A stretch of 9,552 bases of DNA, from the NCBI GenBank assembly GCA_019243595.1, contig JAFAUA010000529.1:1-9552 (forward strand), written 5' to 3'. The notes under the pieces are model-generated. The model did not search any database and had not been told where the DNA came from. It worked only from the letters and a program-made list of their open reading frames with translations. Made by a program: the position numbers and the translations under genes. This document shows, piece by piece, positions 5,842 through 9,552 of this stretch. Positions within the stretch are counted from its first letter, which is position 1. Each line of letters opens with the position of its first letter. The stretch is from Acidimicrobiia bacterium (lineage in GTDB: Bacteria; Actinomycetota; Acidimicrobiia; Acidimicrobiales; AC-14).

Positions 5842-8314
5842 TGGGGCCGCTCTCCGCGGCCCGGCGGATGATGCGTCGCACGCGCGGACCGCTGCGGACC
5901 ATTCCGCGGCCGAGCTCGGCCACGACGAGGGCCGCCACCGCGGCGGCGGCCAGCGGTTGGACCGCAAGGCCCACCAAAGCCGCCAGCGCGTAGAGCACCG
6001 CTGCTGCCGTTCGCACCCGGGTGCGCACCCGCACCTGCACGCATCCCTCCGGGTAGCTGCTGGTGACCAGCTCGCCGACCAGAAGGGTCGACGCCACGAA
6101 GGCGGCGTCGTGGGCCTCCCACTCGTTGGGCGGGAGCACGCGCACCTTGCGCCGGCGCAGTTCGTTGACGAGCCCCGCCGCCAATTCGGCTCGCGGCCCG
6201 TCGGCGGGCAGCATAAGCACACCACCCGGCGCCGACGTCGGCGATCCGGGAAGGACCGGGCCTTCGTGGATCCGCTCGCGGGCGTGCGGCCGGTGGCGTA
6301 CGCGCCCCCACAGCCGCACGAGCGGCTGGAGGAACTCGAGGACGGCGACGCCGGCGCCGAAACCGACGCGGGAGCCCGGATATCGGCGGGGCGGACGGGC
6401 GCGCCTCACGTCGATGATCCCGAGCGTCACGAGGAGAACGGCGGCCAGCGCCGCGGGCACGCCGAAGGTGAGGTGCAGGAGCGCGAGCGGCGCGGTCAAC
6501 AGCGCCAGCACCGCGGTCGGCACGCCGACCTGGTGCAACAGGTCGAGCGTGTGGCCGCCGCCGCGGTACACGGACTGGTAGGCGGCGGTGCCGTAGAGGC
6601 CGTGGTACACGCGCTGGCGGGTGACCGACGCCGGGAACGAGTCGTAGATGCGGCCCTGCCATTGCGCGGTACCGGTGATCGTGTAGCGCGACGGATGGCG
6701 AACCTCGACCAGCGCCTCGCTGCGCCCGTAGCCACGCTGCTGGCGGAGGTAAGCGCGCAGCCCGGGACGGCGGTGGTGCCACACGAGGGCCGCGGGATGG
6801 AAGGCGATCTTCCAGTCGTGCTCGAGCACGCGCCAGCACAGGTCGACGTCGTCGCCTGCGGAGGTGAAGATCGGGTCGAAGCCTCCGACCTCGGTCAGCA
6901 CCTCCCGCCAGAACGCCATGTTGCAGCCAGGCACGTGCTCGGCGCGGTCGTCGCTGAGCAGCACGTGCAGCGGTCCGCCGGGCGCCCGCGCGACTCGCTG
7001 GGCCGCAGGCGGGTCGTCGGGCGGCGGCACGTTGGGTCCGCCGACGCCGCCGACATTGGCGGCGTCCATGCCGAGCGCCAAGTAATAAGGCCATTCGGGC
7101 TGGGGATAGGCGTCGGCGTCGAGGTAGGCGACGAGATCGCCGGTCGCCAGCCGTAGTCCCTCGTTGCGGGCCGTCGAAAGACCCGCGTGGCCGATCGTCG
7201 CCAGGCGCACGTCGTGGCGGCGGGCGATGTCGGCGGTGGCGTCGGTCGAGCCGTCGTCGACGACGATGACCTCGAGCTTCGGGTAATCGAGGGCACACGC
7301 GTGGGTGAGGCACTCGTCGAGCGTGTCCTCCGCGTTGTACGCACACACGACGACGCTGATCGACGGCCACTCGTCCCTGTCGTGTAGATCAGCGACGGTC
7401 CGCGCGTTCCACCGCTCGGCCACGCCGAGCGCGGGCCGCGGCGACCGGTCGGCGCGCGTGAGGCCGAAGCGCCACCCTTCGACCGCGGCGTCGCCGACCC
7501 ACCACTCGTCGGTCCAGCTGAAGATGCACGTCCCCGCCACGCCGCGCTCGAGCGCGGTCTCCAGCTGCCAGTCGACCGCGTCGGCCTGGCGACGCTCTCC
7601 GGCCTCGTCACCGTCGCCGGCGTGCAGCCCGACCTCGCCAAGCACGAGCGGGCGGTCGCCCGCCAGGTGGTGCAGCCGCGTGAGGTAGCGCCGGAAGTTC
7701 TCGCGATTCTCGAGGAAAACGTTGAACGTCAGGAAGTCGAGGCTGTCGAGCGGGAGGTACTCGGTCGACGGGTAGTTGGCGTAGGTGACGAGGACGTCGG
7801 GGTCCTCCTCGTGCGCGATGTCGGCGAGCCGTGCGATCACGTCTCCGATCTCCCCGGGTCCGAGAAAGCGCACGACATCAGCCGGCACCTCGTTGCCCAG
7901 CGAGAGAGCCAGGATCTCCCTGCGCCCGGCCAGATGGCGGGCCGTCGCCCGCACTTCGTCCTCGGCGGCACGAGCCATCTCTCGCCGCTGGCGGCGGGAC
8001 GCGCCGACGAGGTAACGCCAGTCGGGATAGAACACCCCCGCCAACAGGTGCAGGTCCTGGTCGGCCGCCAGCTCGACGATGTCGTCGGGCGGCGCCGTGT
8101 AGGTGCGGACGACACTAAAGCCGGCGTCGGCGATGCCCACCAGGTCGAGCTTGGCCGGGCCCCGCTCGGGGAACCGCTCGCCGTCGTCGCGGGGGCGAAA
8201 CGTGCCGTAGGTAACGCCCCGGAAGGCGAACCGGTGCCCGCGGAGCGCGAAGTGCTTGCCGTCTAGACGGACGCGTTCATCGGTGAAAGGGCTCGGCACT
8301 CTGGGGGTTATCAA
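5780..8314 (-). CDS. Glycoside hydrolase-GT2 glycosyltransferase fusion, membrane-associated
   Basis: This is an 844-residue two-enzyme fusion. Residues ~15-305 form a GH2/GH5-like TIM barrel: it opens FRGVTYGTF, has SLGNEVP with the probable acid/base E142, then VLGEVG with the probable nucleophile E227, and FSWTDEWW. From ~317 a GT2 domain starts ISVVVCAYNAEDTLDECL, with VVDDGSTD (351-358), DAD (399-401), GCNMAF, GDDVD (487-491) and QQRGYGR (525-531), which recalls the Q-containing acceptor motif of polysaccharide GT2s. Hydrophobic spans lie near 598-634 and 770-801. No signal peptide precedes the barrel, so both enzyme domains probably face the cytoplasm. The start is uncertain: TTG 8314 gives the longest frame, and GTG 8299 is equally likely, with a weak TAACCC just upstream. 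The last ~20 codons overlap the 3' end of the plus-strand GT2 gene. Similar GH-GT2 fusions are known to me from polysaccharide loci, but substrate and product are unknown. Confidence 0.9.
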   Translation of the reverse strand: MITPRVPSPFTDERVRLDGKHFALRGHRFAFRGVTYGTFRPRDDGERFPERGPAKLDLVGIADAGFSVVRTYTAPPDDIVELAADQDLHLLAGVFYPDWRYLVGASRRQRREMARAAEDEVRATARHLAGRREILALSLGNEVPADVVRFLGPGEIGDVIARLADIAHEEDPDVLVTYANYPSTEYLPLDSLDFLTFNVFLENRENFRRYLTRLHHLAGDRPLVLGEVGLHAGDGDEAGERRQADAVDWQLETALERGVAGTCIFSWTDEWWVGDAAVEGWRFGLTRADRSPRPALGVAERWNARTVADLHDRDEWPSISVVVCAYNAEDTLDECLTHACALDYPKLEVIVVDDGSTDATADIARRHDVRLATIGHAGLSTARNEGLRLATGDLVAYLDADAYPQPEWPYYLALGMDAANVGGVGGPNVPPPDDPPAAQRVARAPGGPLHVLLSDDRAEHVPGCNMAFWREVLTEVGGFDPIFTSAGDDVDLCWRVLEHDWKIAFHPAALVWHHRRPGLRAYLRQQRGYGRSEALVEVRHPSRYTITGTAQWQGRIYDSFPASVTRQRVYHGLYGTAAYQSVYRGGGHTLDLLHQVGVPTAVLALLTAPLALLHLTFGVPAALAAVLLVTLGIIDVRRARPPRRYPGSRVGFGAGVAVLEFLQPLVRLWGRVRHRPHARERIHEGPVLPGSPTSAPGGVLMLPADGPRAELAAGLVNELRRRKVRVLPPNEWEAHDAAFVASTLLVGELVTSSYPEGCVQVRVRTRVRTAAAVLYALAALVGLAVQPLAAAAVAALVVAELGRGMVRSGPRVRRIIRRAAESGPISEPERSLRGRSRAQHRTAR

Positions 8315-8331
8315 CGTGAGGCGGTGGGCGC

Positions 8332-8346
8332 AACACGGTTTGTGTT
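8332..8346. repeat. Small inverted repeat AACAC-GGTTT-GTGTT
   Basis: A perfect 5-bp stem with a 5-nt loop lies just upstream of the GH-GT fusion start on the minus strand. It is too short to call a terminator and has no T-run. It could be an operator half-site pair or chance. Confidence 0.2.
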
Positions 8347-8419
8347 ACCCGTCCGCTCGCAGGCGCATCCCTCAAGGAACCTTCCAACTCGCTCGGAGCG
8401 GCCGGCAGGTTGGTACATC

Positions 8420-8447
8420 GGTTGTTATTACGACAACCCCGCGGGGT
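8420..8447. repeat. Adjacent hairpin and 12-bp palindrome in the intergenic region
   Basis: GGTTGT (8420-8425) pairs with ACAACC (8433-8438) around a 7-nt AT-rich loop. It overlaps the perfect palindrome ACCCCGCGGGGT (8436-8447). The pair sits 17-44 bp upstream of the promoter-like element at 8464 and about 105 bp upstream of the GH-GT fusion start, so it could be a regulator-binding site. No T-run follows, so a terminator is unlikely. The 8315-8573 stretch otherwise holds only the GT2 remnant and its promoter-like element. Confidence 0.25.
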
Positions 8448-8463
8448 GTGACGTGTGTCCCGG

Positions 8464-8476
8464 TACCGTCGCAGCA
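8464..8476 (+). promoter_or_regulatory. Leaderless-type promoter element before the GT2 remnant
   Basis: TACCGT (8464-8469) is followed by 6 nt and then ATG 8476, ideal spacing for a -10 hexamer feeding a leaderless transcript. The surrounding CGGTACCGTCGCA (8461-8473) matches 4716-4728 upstream of the intact GT2 gene at 12 of 13 positions. Promoter function is inferred. Confidence 0.35.
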
Positions 8477-8569
8477 TGGCCGCCCCGCTGGTCAGCGTGT
8501 CGTACCAACCACAACTACGGCCAATTCCTGGGCGAATCTTTACGGAGCGCTTTATCCCCGCTGGCGTGA
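8476..8569 (+). pseudogene. Decayed 5' fragment of a GT2 glycosyltransferase gene
   Basis: ATG 8476 opens MAAPLVSV, the usual lead-in to a GT2 first strand. The frame is then lost near 8500, and the family sequence resumes one frame over as TNHNYGQFLGESLRSAL (8504-8554). This parallels TNHNYGRFLGAAIDSAL at the start of the intact GT2 gene at 4735. The second frame ends at TGA 8567-8569. A further LPGVE (8578-8592), matching the next GT2 motif (YPGVEVIVVDDGS in the intact gene), appears in the original frame beyond the stop, inside the antisense 3' end of the phosphoesterase gene. So the remnant may reach about 8610 with at least two frame disruptions. CCCGCT occurs at 8557-8562 and again at 8570-8575, so a small duplication may explain one. 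No DxD region or later domain remains. A sequencing error could mend the frame but not supply the missing body. Confidence 0.62.
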
Positions 8570-8573
8570 CCCG

Positions 8574-9552
8574 CTAGCTGCCGGGCGTCGAGGCCGGTCC
8601 CGGCGACGGATGCGCCGGAAGCTCGACCGGTGGACGGGCGGGCTGGTTGAAGTCGAAGTCGGCGAGCAAATTGCCGAGCTGTGACGCGTTCTCACGCACG
8701 GTCGGGCGCTGGTCGGGGCGTCCGTCGGTGCGAGGGTCAATCCGGTGGCCGCCGAGGAAGAGGTCCTCGATCAGCTTCACGTAGGCGTCGTGGCTGAGCA
8801 GCTGGTGGTCGATGTATCCGGTCTTGGCAAAGGGGCTGATCACCAGCGCCGGCACGCGGAGGCCGTAGCCGTTCTCGTCGACAGTCGGCGGCACCACGTG
8901 GTCGTAGAAGCCGCCCCAGTCGTCCCATGAGAGGAAGACGGCGGTCGACTTCCATTCCGGGCCGCGCATCGCCGCGTTCACCAGGCTCGTTACCCAGGCC
9001 TGGCCGTCGCTCACGAGACTCGGCGGGTGCTCGCTGTTCTGGCCGCTCGGCGTGATCCACGACACCGCGGGCAAGGTCCCGGCTCTCGCGTCCTTGTAGT
9101 AGCGGGTGACGTCGGTGATGTTCGCCAGCTGATTGTCCTGGCGCACGGTCTCGAAGTTCGGCAGCGGATTCCAGATCCCGGGCGTCTTCGCGTCCTGGTG
9201 GGCGGGCGGGCAATCCTCAGCGTCGTTCCGGCAGTCGGGCTCGGTGCCGCTCTGGACGTAATACCGCCAGCTCACGCCGTACTTGTGCAGGAGATAGGTG
9301 AGGTCGGTCCACGCATAGTCGGGCGCAGCGCGCGCCCTCGTCCCGTTGGCGCTACCCGCCTGAAAGTCCAGCGGTTGCGCGGGCGCCTGCACAGCGTTCA
9401 CGCAGCTCATCGCCGCGGGCGTCGGACACCGCGCCGACCACTCCGAGACCATGAACAGGTGCTGCGGTAGGGACCAGGAGCTGTTGGGCTCGAACAGGTT
9501 GTCCTGGAGGACGAAGTCGTGGGCCCACGTCCAGTAGTTCGGGATCTCCCGG
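8574..9552 (-). CDS. Phosphoesterase family protein (phospholipase C / acid phosphatase type), 5' end cut by window edge
   Basis: The minus strand is open from the right edge to TAG 8576-8574; 325 residues are visible and the N-terminus is missing. An internal ATG at 9452 is not the real start, because the family sequence continues upstream to the edge ([19 protein letters not shown], then [16 protein letters not shown]). Diagnostic PF04185-type motifs are [29 protein letters not shown] (around 8890-8931) and [19 protein letters not shown]. These enzymes cleave phosphodiesters or phosphomonoesters, usually outside the cell after export, but any signal peptide would lie beyond the window. Bacterial members range from phospholipase C to acid phosphatase, and the visible part does not separate them. 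The C-terminus is a proline-rich tail ending [11 protein letters not shown], whose DNA overlaps the possible end of the GT2 remnant. No functional tie to the glycan genes is evident. Confidence 0.92.
   Translation of the reverse strand, partial: REIPNYWTWAHDFVLQDNLFEPNSSWSLPQHLFMVSEWSARCPTPAAMSCVNAVQAPAQPLDFQAGSANGTRARAAPDYAWTDLTYLLHKYGVSWRYYVQSGTEPDCRNDAEDCPPAHQDAKTPGIWNPLPNFETVRQDNQLANITDVTRYYKDARAGTLPAVSWITPSGQNSEHPPSLVSDGQAWVTSLVNAAMRGPEWKSTAVFLSWDDWGGFYDHVVPPTVDENGYGLRVPALVISPFAKTGYIDHQLLSHDAYVKLIEDLFLGGHRIDPRTDGRPDQRPTVRENASQLGNLLADFDFNQPARPPVELPAHPSPGPASTPGS

Noticed and set aside
4702..6225. Minus-strand open frame of 507 codons opposite the central GT2 gene
   Set aside because: It is antisense to a gene with intact GT2 motifs and shows no domain of its own.
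5757..7370. Minus-strand open frame of 537 codons within the GH-GT region
   Set aside because: It is an out-of-frame shadow of the 844-residue fusion, extremely rich in R, A and P with no motifs. The fusion frame carries all the GH and GT2 motifs.
8436..8447. Rho-independent terminator at the GC palindrome
   Set aside because: There is no loop in the perfect palindrome and no T-run on either side, and no intact gene ends here.
8324..8569. Intact 81-residue plus-strand protein before the phosphoesterase
   Set aside because: Only its end resembles a GT2 N-terminus, and the natural lead-in is in another frame starting at ATG 8476, so a frameshifted remnant explains it better.

Overview
The window looks like chromosomal DNA from a high-GC actinobacterial-type bacterium, perhaps Thermoleophilia or Acidimicrobiia. 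This rests on base composition, GTG/TTG starts, a lack of Shine-Dalgarno sequences and leaderless-looking TANNNT promoters; the exact taxon cannot be read from the sequence. No rRNA, tRNA, CRISPR array or intact mobile element was found. The theme is synthesis and export of a cell-surface or secreted glycan.

Left block (1-4702, minus strand): four genes form a tight operon read right to left. They are a half-size ABC exporter, a CgeB-like glycosyltransferase, a YdjC/ChbG-family carbohydrate deacetylase, and a second CgeB-like glycosyltransferase that runs off the left edge. Each stop overlaps the next start (TGATG, TGATG, ATGA), which points to translational coupling. The two glycosyltransferases are clear paralogues flanking the deacetylase. 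The leftmost gene is open for its whole visible length (330 codons).

Centre (4703-5841): a plus-strand GT2 glycosyltransferase diverges from the ABC gene. Only about 32 bp separate the likely starts. In that gap a single TA dinucleotide can serve as the core of a -10 element on both strands.

Right block (5780-9552): a very large minus-strand protein fuses a glycoside-hydrolase TIM-barrel domain to a membrane-associated GT2 glycosyltransferase. Its last codons overlap the end of the central GT2 gene tail to tail. To its right is a 259-bp stretch without an intact gene. It holds small dyads and what appears to be the decayed 5' end of another GT2 gene, with its promoter-like element still in place. 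The window ends in a 5'-truncated phosphoesterase of the phospholipase C / acid phosphatase family, also on the minus strand.

Working model (inference): the GT2 and CgeB-like enzymes build an oligosaccharide or glycolipid, the deacetylase trims an N-acetyl sugar, and the ABC exporter flips or exports the product. The GH-GT fusion probably acts in a related polysaccharide pathway. No single protein here belongs to an unknown family. The less ordinary points are the gene arrangement, the symmetric divergent promoter, the GH-GT fusion and the GT2 remnant.
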